Source: Galeopsis tetrahit
Taxonomy: Eukaryota; Streptophyta; Magnoliopsida; Lamiales; Lamiaceae
Reading direction: 5' to 3'
DNA: 64,000 nt
Assembly (NCBI GenBank): GCA_963675135.1
Contig: OY776133.1
Coordinates: forward strand, 33,315,994-33,379,993
This document shows, piece after piece, positions 35,539 to 47,539 of the stretch. A program made the translations under genes and the position numbers. Position 1 is the first letter of the stretch. Every line of letters starts with the position of its first letter. Below the pieces are notes generated by a model that saw only the letters and a list, made by a program, of their open reading frames with translations, did no database searches and was not told the origin of the DNA.

Positions 35539-37927
35539 TTATAACATTCCTCTTCGATTCTTCATATTTTGGAAGCGTTGCATGATAGCCTCGTTACTGA
35601 CTTTGTGAAAGATATCTTTTTCAATGTATGCAACCAAACAATCATTCAATAATCGGTCTCCCATTTGATTACGAAGTGCACTCTTGATGAATTTCATGGC
35701 CGAAAAAACTATTTCTACGGTAGCTGTGGCAACGGGTAAGATCAATGGTAACTTAACAAGCAAATACACTAATGGAAAAACAATGTGCTTTCTTGTAGAA
35801 ACCATCTTCTAAGCAAGCCCTCCTATTCCAACAATTGTTGAGAAGTGTTCATCCAAACGCATGTCAACAATAAAATTCTTTAGTTGATTGTCAAGTTCAA
35901 TAAGAGCAACTTGAGAAAAATCTGAAGGATAAAATTCTACAAGACGAAGTAGCTTATTTTTATCAAATGCTGAAAATGAATCTCTCGGATCAAAACAAGA
36001 CATACACAATAGCAACTCCGTGTTCACTTCGTTAAAACGATGATCCAACTGTTGAGCTTGCACGTCAATCACTGAATAAAATAACTCAACACGACAATGG
36101 TGAAGGTTAGTGATTTTTTCGACCCTACGTCTTGATCGTCCATGAGCTACATGCAGGCATTCCATATTTACCACATCTATCTCATGTTTGCTACAAAAAT
36201 TAGAAACTTCAATAAACAAAGTATCCCAACCTTCTTCTCTCATTGATTGCAAACGTTTTTTTTTTTTTTTTTATACTTTCACCATCCTCATTGCATTAAC
36301 AATATCTTGATCCTTTCTTTGAAGAGCTTGTGACAATTCATGAGTGATCCCCAAAATATTCGTCATAAGATGTAACAAAAATAAAAACTCAAACCGATTA
36401 ATGATATCTAGCAATTCAATTGCTTTACCTTTATGTGTATTATCAACAGCATTCTCCCCAACATACTCAAGAACATCAACAATAGAAGAATATAAATGCA
36501 TGAGGTTAACAAGTGTACCATAATGAGAACTCCAACGAGTATCTCCAGGTCGCTTTAATGTCATTTTCTGGTTTTTTCCTTTCCAGTCTTGATTTCATCA
36601 TTTGCAATCCCTTCGATAACCTTCTCCTGTTGCTTCTCTCGAAACATATCTCGGCGCTTGCAAGAACCTCCAACAACATTACATAACCGTGTAACTGTAT
36701 TAAAAAAAGTAGCAATGATTGCATTATCCTTAGCAACAACAACAAGTGTGAGTTAAGTTGGAGTTGATGAGCAAAACAATGAATGTAATAAGCACTAGAA
36801 TTCTTCCTCAATATCAAACTTTTGAGTCCGTTGAATTCACCCTCATATTACTTGCTCCATCATAACCTTGACATCTCAAACTAAATATACTCAAACCATA
36901 AGTGGAAAACAAAGAATCAATTCCCTTCTCAAGTGATGCTGCAGTTGTGTCACTAACATGCACGAGACCAAGAAAGCATTCAACAACGCAACCACTTTTA
37001 TTCACATAACGTATAACAACCCCCATTTGCTCTTTGATCGAAACATCTCGATACTCATCAACTAGTATGGTGAAAAACTCATTTCCAATATCCTCAATGA
37101 TAGCATTGGTTGTCTCAATTGTAGCTACATTAATAATATCCTTTTGAATCTTGGGTGAAATAAGCTTGAGATTTTCCGGAGCATTTTTTAGAACAATATT
37201 ATAAATTTCTTCATTGCAAGAAGCAATAACTTTGAGAAGTTCAATGAAATTTTCTTGATTTAATGATTCTTCTGACTCATCATTACCTCGAAAAGTTAAT
37301 CCTTGCATAATGAGATAACGGAGACAAATAATAGTTGCATTTAATCTACAACGATACTCAACCTTTGATTGCTCCGAGATTTTAGCGAATGAAACATCAA
37401 TATGTTGAGCCCGATGCATCAGATCTTGACAAGCCAATCTACATTTGTTATGATCACTATTATGATCCCTCAATCTTTCTTTCTTTCGCCAAGTGTTAAA
37501 TCCCTCGTTTATAAATGCATTGTGCCCACTTTCACTCTTCCCCGTGGAAAAAAGATAACAATATAAACAAAACGCGACATCTTTCTTAATGCTATACTCC
37601 AACCAATCCTTAAATTCATCAAACCAAGATCCAAAAAATTTACGCTTTCGATTCCAATCTAACACTTTTTGAGGAAAATCATGATTACGTGGTTGACATG
37701 GACCTTTTAATAAATAAGCTCTACGAACCTGTTCAATCAAGTTTGGTGGATAGCTCATTATCTTAGGCTGAAGTCCCGGATCACTAGGAAGATTTTCTAA
37801 ATCAATCTCAATATATAGTGTTTTGACTTGATGATTCTTGAAGTTGAACATTAGAAGTAGACACATCGAGTGGTGAAGACGATATTTCCTCAATATTATT
37901 CGAAGTTTTCTTATAATATCGCTCCAT
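35539..37927 (-). pseudogene. hAT transposase (TTF-type zinc finger, DUF4371, hAT dimerisation), multiply frameshifted
   Basis: The reading frame starts MERYYKKTSNN at 37927 and shifts near 37820. It then runs through a TTF-type zinc-finger region (FCLYCYLFSTGKSESGHNAF) and a DUF4371-like region (TILVDEYRDVSIKEQMGVV, SLRCQGYDGASNM). It shifts again just after GASNM (one base lost) and again near 36740. A run of about 18 T near 36260 breaks it further. The C-terminal hAT dimerisation region is clear (LPVATATVEIVFSAMKFIKS ... LLNDCLVAYIE). At least three to four frame breaks make it inactive. The order and length fit the roughly 750-800-residue zinc-finger MYM-type-1-like plant hAT proteins. 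Confidence 0.9.
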
Positions 37928-38600
37928 TATCTAAAAAAAATTAGATAATTATCAAATTAAAAGTAACATCAATTTATAATAACAAAATATTTAAATATTA
38001 TTTTATTTATATATAAATTAATCAAATGGAGCAAATATAGCAAAACTCATCATATAATTCGGCATTCTAATTTTTGTTATCTCCTAATCTCTAAATTAAT
38101 CCCTCACCCCTAAATGGCCAAATTAATCACCATAAATAATTAAATATCAATAATATAAGTCACTTAATTACATAAATAAATAAATAATTATTTCTCCAAT
38201 TATACAATTTAATAAATTTTAGTCGGTTTGTTTTACAAGAATCAATACATAACACGTTAATTAACAAGATGCATATATATTCTTAAACTTTAAATATAAA
38301 GAATGTATTCCATATCAAAAAAATTAAGTGGGGACAGTTTGAGAAACCCTAAATACCACAAGAAGACAAAAGAATAGAAATAAAAATAATAGTGGTGGAC
38401 CAACCAAAATAATAAAGAAAGATAAAAACGTTAAATTAATAATGAACAAATTTTACCTTCAATATCTAAAATTAATGGAACATATTTTTCTTGATCTCTA
38501 TCTTGAAAGATCTGCGGCGGCGTTGAATGAAAAGGAGGGAGACACTCTGTTTTTTAATTGAATTACTTATTTACTTTGGGCTCGTTTGGTTTACTAGACA

Positions 38601-38602
<2 letters not shown>

Positions 38603-38653
<51 letters not shown>
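38603..38653. repeat. (TA)n microsatellite
   Basis: About 25 uninterrupted TA units are read directly. Confidence 0.97.
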
Positions 38654-38655
<2 letters not shown>

Positions 38656-39988
38656 AATAGGATTTAGTGGGATTGTACTGTTCACAAATTAAAAAGTTGG
38701 TTTCAAATTTATGCTTGGATTGATGGATTGAATTTTCAAGTATATATGATAATTTAAACTCAAGTTGTTTGGATTGTTGGACAAAATTTTAATGTCAAAT
38801 GACAAAAATACCCTTTGACATTAGTTTTTATATTTGTTATTGATTTTTTTCATTTATTTCCTACCTTATTTTTTAGATGCAACTTACAACAATAAAAATC
38901 TTCTTCAACAAATCAGTTCTCAAGACACTATCCCTTCTTCAGCATTCATAAATATTTAAACACCGTATATATTGGTACAAGATGTACCGAAACAGAGGCA
39001 CATAACATCAATTAAAGAAATGACAGAAAATGAAAACTAGAATGAGTGTGGTCCCAAGGTTAGATTAGATGAAAAACTGCTTCCGTAAAACACATTCGAT
39101 TCGTCATAGTTGCTGTTTTTGAATATTCACTTGTTTCTCCACCGCTATACGACCCAGGCAAAGCATATCCAGATTTTGACTACCACCTTGCCTCCTCCTT
39201 TACTGCCCAGCAAGCCCGAATGCATCATGAAATAGCCCTTCACATTACAGTGGACTATTGTGCATAACAACATAATAATATAATAGAGCTCCATTACATA
39301 ATAACAACACTTTTAGATCAACATTACATCATAAATTACAACAAAACATAAAATAAACTAAGAATGTGGTGTTTAATGCAAAAATCACAATTTTCATTGT
39401 TCACTGTATCACAATTGTATGTTCTATGATCACTATTGGTATTCGATTGCATCATCTAATGTCACCACCACATAATTAAGAATGTTCACTTTCTTAATGG
39501 TGGTGAACTAGAGTTCGAGCATTATTTTTACATTAGAATTGACAAGAGCAGTTATAACATTTTAATCCAAAAACTTAGTTTTTCTAGAACTTTGATCAAA
39601 TATCTTTTTACACAACTTAAACCCACATTTGTATAACCTACATCACCTATCAAAACATATGATAATTTTAGTGGATCAAAATGATAAGCATATCACACAG
39701 TTATGCAAGAAATGAAATTTCAAATATTAGTAAAGATGACTACTAATATATATAAATTATGTCACAAATACTAGGCACAAAAAATGCAATATTAATGGGA
39801 TCATATACCATTCCATATTCCCAGAACAAGAAACACCTAAAACATAATTCTTCTTTCTTTGTTTTGCCAAACCTTTGATATTATGACACAGAATTAAAGA
39901 ATTTAATTTAACAAAAAATTAAACGCTTAATAGCAAAAAAAGTATTGGAAGAAAATTCAAGAATATTGCAAAACTAAGCATTCAATAG

Positions 39989-40160
39989 TTACTCTGATTT
40001 CAGCTTCTTCTTTGGAATATTGACATTCCTCCCCCTGAGGCGAATCAAAGATGCCTCAAAGCCATCCAACCGACCCATCATAGCCATCCATCTTGGAGAC
40101 TCTGGGATGAAGAAGAAGCCTAGAAGCTATTAAAGCCAACAGGCGCCAGGAGATGAATTT
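39989..40160 (-). pseudogene. Captured fragment of an ERD6-like sugar transporter gene
   Basis: Two pieces on the minus strand read KFISWRLLALIA, then, after a frame shift and deletion, LLGFFFIPESPRWMAMMGR followed by LDGFEASLIRLRGRN and a stop at 39989. PESPRW is the hallmark of the major-facilitator sugar-transporter family, and NF(V/I)SWRxLALI ... FIPESPRWLA ... LRG is the normal order in plant ERD6-like monosaccharide transporters. About eight to ten residues that normally separate the two pieces are missing. This is a dead host-gene fragment carried by the surrounding transposon. Confidence 0.75.
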
Positions 40161-40919
40161 GTCGAATGGCCAAAGAAAACAAATATGTTGTGCCCGTTGT
40201 TATTTATTCTTCAGGTAACACGATGAAGAAGACGACCATGGATGTAGAACTAATTTCAGGAGTTTAGGGTTTCTTTTATTTGTGTGGCATTACATAATTA
40301 TGTTGATGGGCTGGGGTATTTCCGTCTGAATTTATGTAAATTGAAGGACATTATGGACTTTTTGCATTGCCCCTTATACAGCTCTTAAGTGGGACAAAAT
40401 TAACTCACCCTCCCCCCACAAACAAATTAACACGCGTATGCAGGTTTATTTGGGAAAACTTACTCGGGCCTGAACTTATACTCGGGCCTTAAATACACAA
40501 ACCAAACATGAGATTAGTTGGGTTTATTTAGTCTTTCCAGTTTTTTCACTCAAACCAAAGGTGGCCTTTGTGTGTGTGCAGGGATGAGAGAAATTGGTGA
40601 ATATTACATAATAGTAGTATAAATTATAAATATACGCTGACTATGCAGCCACTTTCCATGTACAGGGCCGCCATAATCCATACTACCATATATAATTAAT
40701 ATATATATATATATATAATATTAATATTATTTAAATATATATATATGTGAAATTATGAAAATACCCTCAGAAAATTTGCAAAATTAGTGGGGGGCTCGCT
40801 GCCCCCCGGGCATTACCTGCGTCCGTGTTTGCGCACAACGATAACAATAAATTTGATCAGAGATTATCAATAAGGCTGGACACGAACAACTTTCTTTTGA
40901 GCTCGCTCCCTGTGAAAAT

Positions 40920-41178
40920 TATTGAAGTATATTCGAAAACACAAAACAAAGTATTCATGCATCTCTTTAGATAGTTGAATGTAGACTAATATCAGTCTAG
41001 ATACATATGCTAGCTGCTCAACTAATTCTGTTAGGAGGCAGTTGAATAGAAGATATTAGAAGAAATGTGGTTACACTTAGAAGTCTATTTATAAAACTCA
41101 GTGTAATCAAAAGTTCAAAACAATTCAGATCATTAATACACAAAAAAATATTTTATCAATTGTGAAGTGATGTCAACA
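40920..41178 (+). repeat. Copia 5' LTR (259 bp)
   Basis: About 90 percent identical by eye to 48158-48407. Contains a TATA-like CTATTTATAAAACTC at about 41082-41096. Confidence 0.92.
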
Positions 41179-41190
41179 TGGTATCAAAGC
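41179..41190 (+). other. Primer binding site of Copia element
   Basis: TGGTATCAAAGC immediately after the LTR differs by one base from the initiator-Met-tRNA site TGGTATCAGAGC used by most plant Copia elements. Confidence 0.88.
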
Positions 41191-41956
41191 TTCAATGCCA
41201 AGGAGATAATTCATAAAAACCAAGATGTTTTAGTGAGAATTTGGTATGCAGATCTGAGATTAGCTCATGAACATGGGAGGAAGAACCACCTATGATGAGA
41301 ATATCGTCCATATAAAGGAGTACAAGAGTCATATGACCATCACGAGAACGGTGAAAGAGACATTAATGGTCTGAAGTGGACTGTAGGAAACCTTTAGACA
41401 CGAGGAATGTATGTAGAGTATCGTACCAAACTTTAGGAGCTTTCTTGAGACCGTAAAGGGCTTTGTCCAGCTTACAAACATGACTAGGTGATGCATCATT
41501 CACAAAACCTCCTGGTTGCTTAATATACACAACCTCTTGGAGTCACTACAACAAAATGAACTTTTCGTAACAAAAAAAATGGTTACAAAAAGTTATTTAT
41601 TGGTTACAAAAACCTTTTGTAACGAAACATTTCGTTACAAAAGTTGGTCTTGTAAAGCTCGTTGCAAAAGTTCTTGTAACGAAAAAATATCAATTTCATT
41701 ACAAATACAATTTGTAACGACACCTTGTTTGGTCACAAAACCGTAGTAGTGATAACAAAAGTTACGCTACAAATTTTTGTAAATTTTGTTCAAAATATTA
41801 ATTTCGTCACAAAAAAATTGTTACACAAAATCATATATTTGGTACTAAAATATTAATTTGTTATAAATATTTTTTTAACATTTACAGTTCATTTCAAGAA
41901 TAAATAACTAATAAAAATAACTCATATTTCTTATATACACATTATATTATACAAAC

Positions 41957-43317
41957 CAGTGTTTTCATAACCGAACCGGTGATCAAACCGGACAGGCCAA
42001 CGGTTCACGGTCCAATCGGTTGGACCGGTTGGATCGGCGGTCCAACCGGTAAAATAATTTTATATGTATTTTTTTAAATATTTTTTGTTACATTAAAAAA
42101 AATACATGCTTATAAAAATTATATTAAAATAACAAATATCAATATCTCTAGTAAAAAGGGTGAACAACTTTTTTTAGGCATTTATAATTATATTTCTTTG
42201 TTATAACATGTTAGAAAAAAGAACGACAAATAAAGATGAAATTTTGTCCCACATCAAATAATATGTAAAAAAATATAAGAGTAAAACAATATAAAAACAA
42301 CAATGTTAGTAAGAAAAGTAAATATATGAGATTTATTTTTCACATTTAATAAAAAATAAAAGAAAAATGAGAGAAAACAATCAAATATATGAAATTTTCA
42401 TCATTATATCCCACATTGAAAGAGTAGAAGGAATATGAGAGAATTTTTTTATAAAACTAATAGTGTTAGTAATAACCAAATATATGAACTTCTTCATTAT
42501 GTCCCACATGGGAAGAGTATAAAAAATATGAGAGAATTTTTTTATAAAACTAATAGTGTTAGTAATAAATAACCAAATATAAAAACTTCATTGTGTTCCC
42601 ACATCGAAAGAGTGGAAGAAATATGAAAGAAAATCTTTATAAAACTAATAATGTTAGTAATAAGCAAATATAGGAATTCATTATGTCCCACATCGAAAGA
42701 GTATAAGAAATATGAGAGAAATGTTTTATAAAACTAATAGTTTTAGAAATAATCATATATATGAATTTCATTATGTCCCACATCCCACATCGAAAGAGTA
42801 TAAGAAATATGAGAGAAAAACTTTATAAAACATGTATAAGAAATATGAGAGAAAAACTTTATAAAACTAATAGTGTTAGAAATAACCATATATATGAACT
42901 TCATTATGTCCCACATCGATATAATAGAAGAACTATGAGAATTTTTTCTTATAAAAGTAACTATGAGAATTTTTTCTTATAAAAGTAGTTTTGTTAATAA
43001 CAAAACGAACTTAAAAGGTTATGTCCCACATCGATTAAAGGTGGAAGAAACATGACTAGAAAACATTATAAAAGGGGTCGAATGTACACCTAAATTAAAT
43101 ATTAAAAAAGTTTAAAATTTAAAAAAAAAAAAAAAAAAACCGAGTCAGACCGGTTTTTGCCCGGTTCACCGGTTTTGGCCAGTCAAACCGGTTTTTGACC
43201 GGTTTTGACCGGTTGAACCACAAAAACGAGTTTTGGCCATTGATCGGACCGGACTCGTGACCGGTTCACGGTTGGACCGGTCGAACCGGCCGGTCCGGTC
43301 CGGTTTTAAAATCATTG
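41957..43317. mobile_element. hAT-like element (1.36 kb) with internal promoter-like array
   Basis: Ends CAGTGTTTTCATAACCG and, inverted at right, CAATGATTTTAAAACCG, with a perfect 8-bp duplication ATACAAAC (41949-41956 and 43318-43325). CCGGTT/AACCGG-rich arms lie at both ends. The middle holds the tandem USE/TATA array. There is no ORF of note. Confidence 0.9.
42246..43080 (+). promoter_or_regulatory. Tandem array of plant snRNA-type promoter signals (USE + TATA)
   Basis: About eight units of 80-130 bp each carry GTCCCACATCG or a near variant (about 42246, 42408, 42500, 42596, 42685, 42775-42792, 42908, 43023). Each is followed about 30-33 bp later by TTATAAAA. RTCCCACATCG is the upstream sequence element of plant U-snRNA genes, and a spacing of about 33 bp to TATA marks the Pol II type. 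The last unit is the cleanest: USE 43023-43033, 33 bp, TATAAAAGG. Function here is untested. Confidence 0.75.
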
Positions 43318-44650
43318 ATACAAACATTTGAGAAACCTTAAAATTATAAAGTCATAATACAATAATTTTATTTCAAGAAAATAATAACTCTCCAAATGGA
43401 ATCAATCATCAATGTTAATATACATAGGAAAAAAATCAATCAATGTTTGTCTACTATCAAAGTAGAACTTCATTTTCCTACGAAAGACACAACAATAAAA
43501 TATCACAAGATTAATAATTTATTATGCACAAATATAAATTTAACATGTAGATAAAAAAATGATATTCAACTTAAATTAAAAAAAAAATGCATCAACCAAA
43601 CTATAATCCTTAAGTGGATTAAAACAAGAAATATAAGCCAGCAAAGGGTTACTTAGCCCCCAAACTAAAACCTTACCAACAAATACCAACACGTGGAGCC
43701 AAGAGTAAATATTAACCAAGTCCCTCAAAACAAATCAGCACATCAATTTCTATACTCAACATACCTTGCTCTCTATATACAACAACCATCTTAAACATTA
43801 CTGACAATTAATTTCTGCTAAGACCACAGCAAAGTAGTAACAACATTAACTCGCGCAAGCCCATCCACCAATGCATCAACACTGCAATCACCAAATAAAA
43901 CACCCCAACTCCACACAAGCCAAACATCCACGATCAAGAACCCAACAAAGGCCAGTCATCAAAAGAAAGAAAACAACAACCACTTATTACTAAATACATC
44001 CCACTTAGTGTTCCCTTCTAATGCTTATAGGCATTTTCCATCTACTGCTTTTTCACAAATGGATCATTTGGTCACCCTTAATAAAAAAATAACAAGTGAA
44101 CGATCATATATTTATCTATATGCACATTACAATGCAATGTAGCTTCAGATGCGGCTTAATATATAAAGAAGAAAACTTACACATAATCCAGCATAAGCCG
44201 GCAGTCTGCTAATTCCTAGAACATCACTCCAAGAGCATGAAATCAAGTTCAGGGCATCATTAGAAGTAAATAGATCAAAGGAAGATGGTTTGCGAGCCTT
44301 TGGGCACCCCCTTGATATATCCACTCTTGATAATACACATAAAATCGTTTCAAGACAAGGTCCCTTTTGACTTCAGTAAAAATTTATTCTTTATGCTTCG
44401 ACAGCTATTGCACAAGCAAAGAATTCCAGTATTGGACTCAACAACATTTCATCTTGAAAAATCAATAAAAGATTCAACACCTAAAATGTATATACTACTA
44501 AATCCATCTCTTTCACCAATCCAACTCTTATCCATGACTATAACATTTAATTAGAAAGAAGTCTGTTACTATGATGAGTAGTCAACTTTTTTTAATACGA
44601 AGTAATATTTATTAAATATATATACACGCAAAAAATCACAGTAAGTAATA

Positions 44651-44909
44651 CTCCCTCCGTCCCAGAGGAATTTGCACCTCATGTGTAAGAAAAAGTGTAA
44701 TGAGTGATGTTTTGAGGGGTAGTTTTGTAAATTTTTATGAATAAAGTAAAGTAAAAGGTAGGTTGAGTGTGAAAAAGTTATGGCATATGGTAAATATGTG
44801 TATATTTTGAGGGTGAGGGTTATGACAATATTTCCTTTTATGGAGTGTGCAAATTGGTATGGGACATCCATATATGAAAAGTGTGCAAATTCCTATGGGA
44901 CAGAGGGAG
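44651..44909. mobile_element. Stowaway MITE (259 bp) in CACTA 3
   Basis: CTCCCTCCGTCCCAGAGG at left and inverted CTCCCTCTGTCCCAT at right, bordered by TA on both sides: the classic Stowaway form. Confidence 0.9.
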
Positions 44910-45373
44910 TATAATGTTACATTTTTTGATTAAGGTTGTTATTTTTCTATGTTCATACGTGATAGTTGGTTCTTGACTCCATTTCAGATTCCTAAGTTTG
45001 TGCAATTAATGTTAAATATTATATTAGCTTTCAGTGAATTATTTTAGATTCGTGAACAAAATTTATTCAAAAACACAACTTAAGAGACAAGCTTAATATT
45101 AAGCAACTGAATCTTAAGCTAACCACATCTTTTGACTTCATTCATATACACCCTTGTCTCCTATTTAAAAAAATTAACTTGAAAAGTTGAAAATATAAAA
45201 AGAACAGGCCATAACATGTCCTGGTTCTTCATTTTTCTCTCTCTCTCTCTCTAAATTTCTAACTTTCAAATCTCACAGCATAAATTAAATTTCTTCAAAA
45301 TTCATAACTTCAAACATACCATTTATGTGGTAAAAATGATGCAAATAGTTCAGGCAGAGAGCTTTGTAGAACT

Positions 45374-45791
45374 TAGGATTACCCGTATATGCATGATACT
45401 ATTATTGAAGTGGATGGAGCTTTCAAAATGGAGGATAGACGTTATGGAATAGGAAGAGTGCTCCGAAAGGATGATGGGAGGAGAGTAGCTACTTTCTCGG
45501 AAAGAATTAGACCCCAAAGAAGCCCTTTAGGTGCGGAGCTTATGGCGATCCTCAAAGGAGTCAAGAATGCAAGATTATGGAACTGGGAGCAGGTGGAAAT
45601 AAGAACTGACTCCCAAACTATGCACCCAGCGGGTAAAAGTGGAAGGGCCGGAGAAATGTGTCATTCGGGAAATCGTTGACATTACTAGTGAATTTGTAGT
45701 GTGCAAATTCAAATACTGCCCCCGAAATGAGCTTAAAGAGGCACACGCCCTTGCCCAAGCTGGAATTGACTCTACCATGTCAGAAGGATGA
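45374..45791 (+). pseudogene. RNase H-like fragment of LINE type
   Basis: An ORF carries EVDGAFKMEDRRYGIG, FSERIRPQRSPLGAELMAIL and EIRTDSQTM. After a frame change near 45625 it continues with VKVEGPEKCVIREIVDIT and CPRNELKEAHALAQAG to a stop at about 45791. This is the plant RVT_3-type RNase H fold (Asp, Glu and Asp in order) as found at the end of many plant LINEs and in stand-alone copies. It is probably a captured or inserted fragment inside CACTA 3. Confidence 0.7.
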
Positions 45792-47539
45792 GATGGAGTA
45801 GTCGTTGGAGTTTCAGGAGTACTACCTACATTGCTATCTTTTTGCTTCTGGACTGAACATTCGACGTATATGGGAAATCAAAGAATGACGACAAGATCAG
45901 ATACACGTAGTCGGTGCAATACAAATAGAAAGGGATTGAGACTGAAACTCGAACGTATAAATAGATAAAAGAATTACCAGGTTTACATGGAACGGTGAAT
46001 AACCAGTTGCACGTCGCTTGAGAAATTACACCTACGCCTGCGTATTTGAGAGATAGCAAATGGTGCTGAAAGAGAGTGGGGAGCCTGCGTCTGCGACAAC
46101 ACCAAGGGCGTCGATTGAGGTGGGAGACGCCGAAATGGTGTGGAGAGTCGTCGTGGTAGGCTCAAATCAACATACTGTATGAGGAATTTGGGAATTATGA
46201 ATTTTGAGTTTTCAAATATTTTTAAGCAACCTAGGATTTGAAATTTAGGATTCCCTCCACACTCTCCCTCATTTCTGAATTTTGTTCACAACTGCGTGTT
46301 TCTAAGATTAATCTAATTTACAATTTTTTATAAGCCTATAACCAATAATTAATAAATAAATAGATATATAAGATGACTCAAAATTCTTATGAAATACGGA
46401 GTAGTAAAATACTAATATTAATTAAATAGATATAAAATACGAAATCATTTAGTTTGGTGTGTATATGATGAGAGTAATCATCTTTAATGTACATATATTT
46501 TTTTAAATGAAAAAAAAAATAAGAAGACATTTAGGCTAGGTAAGATAAATTATCTTTTATTTACATATGCATTAAAAAAATGATTAAAATAAAATAAGAA
46601 GCATTTACTATTTGTAACCAAGATTTTGCTATTAGTAACGACAATTATATATTGTTATTTAAAATACAATTTTTTGTCACGAAAATAAAATTTCGTTATA
46701 ATAAGTCGTCTTTTTGTAACCACTTAAATGTTGGTTATAAATAAATTCGTTACAAAAAATGCATTTTGCTGTAGTGAGTGTACCATGCAAAAAAGCATTA
46801 TTAATATCCACTTGTTGAATTTCCCAACCAAACGTTACCGTCAAAGTGAATACAATTCGGAGCGTAGCCAGTTTGATCACCAGATTGAAGGTATGAAAGT
46901 AGTCCACCCCTGCTGTTTGTTGAAAACCTCGAGCAACAAGGCATGCCTTATATCTTTCAAGAGAGACATCCTTCTTGTATTTGACCTTGAACAACCAATT
47001 TGTAGTGATAACATTCATATCGGAGATTTGGGGAACCAGCTGCCAAGAGCCTGAGATACAGAGCTTGTTTCGAATTAAAGCATCATACTCCTCTTGCATA
47101 GCTTGTTTCCATTCTGGTATGACAAGAGCCTGAGTTACAGAGTCATGTTTCAAAATAGGATGTACTATACCAACACAAATGAAAATAACCGAGGTTTGAA
47201 CACACCATTACGGGATCTAGTAACCATGGGATGAATAGAGGTAGATGGGAGATCCACACTGATTTGAATAACAAGAGGGTCACATTGATGAGTGGAGTGA
47301 GATGATGATTCTGAGTAAGCAGATAAAGTATGATTAGGGGTATGCGGAATGATAGAGTGTGATGAGGTAGGTGACGTTGGTGGAGTGTTGTTTGGTAGAA
47401 ATTTGGGAGGTTTAAAAGGAGGGAGAGTGAGAGATGAGGAAGTATCTCTTCTCTAAAACGAAACTCTCCCAATGCTCTTCGTGTCCTACTCCCATGTGTC
47501 CTGACCTCAAACTTTCATCTCACTCGACCTAAAATCAGC

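Larger units (their letters stand above)
38578..40566. mobile_element. Probable PIF/Harbinger-like (Tourist) element inside the hAT
   Basis: Left end GGGCTCGTTTGGTTTAC; right end inverted GGCCACCTTTGGTTTGAG; TTT on both sides. A subterminal phrase at the right (AACCAAACATGAGATTAGTT) is typical of the GGCTCGTTTGGTT element group. The TIR match is only about 70 percent. The interior starts with a long TA microsatellite and has no transposase. It carries a broken sugar-transporter piece. Confidence 0.45.
35370..40831. mobile_element. hAT element with decayed transposase
   Basis: The left end CAGTGACGGATCCAAGATTTT and the right end ...CTGCGTCCGTGTTTG are the typical CAGTG(A/G)CGGATCC ends of plant hAT elements. 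The same left end recurs at 53927. The flanks CGCACTAAC and CGCACAAC are an imperfect 8-9 bp duplication. It contains a minus-strand transposase pseudogene and, in its right half, an inserted TIR element (38578-40566) with a captured sugar-transporter piece. Confidence 0.75.
41544..46776. mobile_element. CACTA element 3 (5.2 kb)
   Basis: Ends CACTACAACAAAATG and, inverted at right, CACTACAGCAAAATG, with a perfect 3-bp duplication AGT (41541-41543 and 46777-46779). The subterminal repeats are GTTACAAAA / TTTTGTAAC. No CACTA transposase is seen. It contains a hAT-like element, a Stowaway MITE and a retroelement RNase H fragment. The stretch 43330-44640 holds nothing recognisable. Confidence 0.92.
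41232..47470 (-). pseudogene. Copia reverse transcriptase segment, inverted and split by CACTA 3
   Basis: On the minus strand, 47470-46780 gives a linker with HPMVTRSRNGVFKP (frame-shifted), then WKQAMQEEYDAL, NWLFKVKYKKD, ARGFQQTAGVDYFHTF and QQVDINNAFLHG. After removing CACTA 3 it continues at 41543 with QEVVYIKQPGGFV, KALYGLKKAPKVWYD and the catalytic LLYMDDIL, ending near 41232 at HTKFSLK. These are the Copia RVT_2 motifs in correct order. There is a stop after SDH and at least one frameshift. The segment lies opposite to the LTR/PBS/RNase H orientation. Confidence 0.9.
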
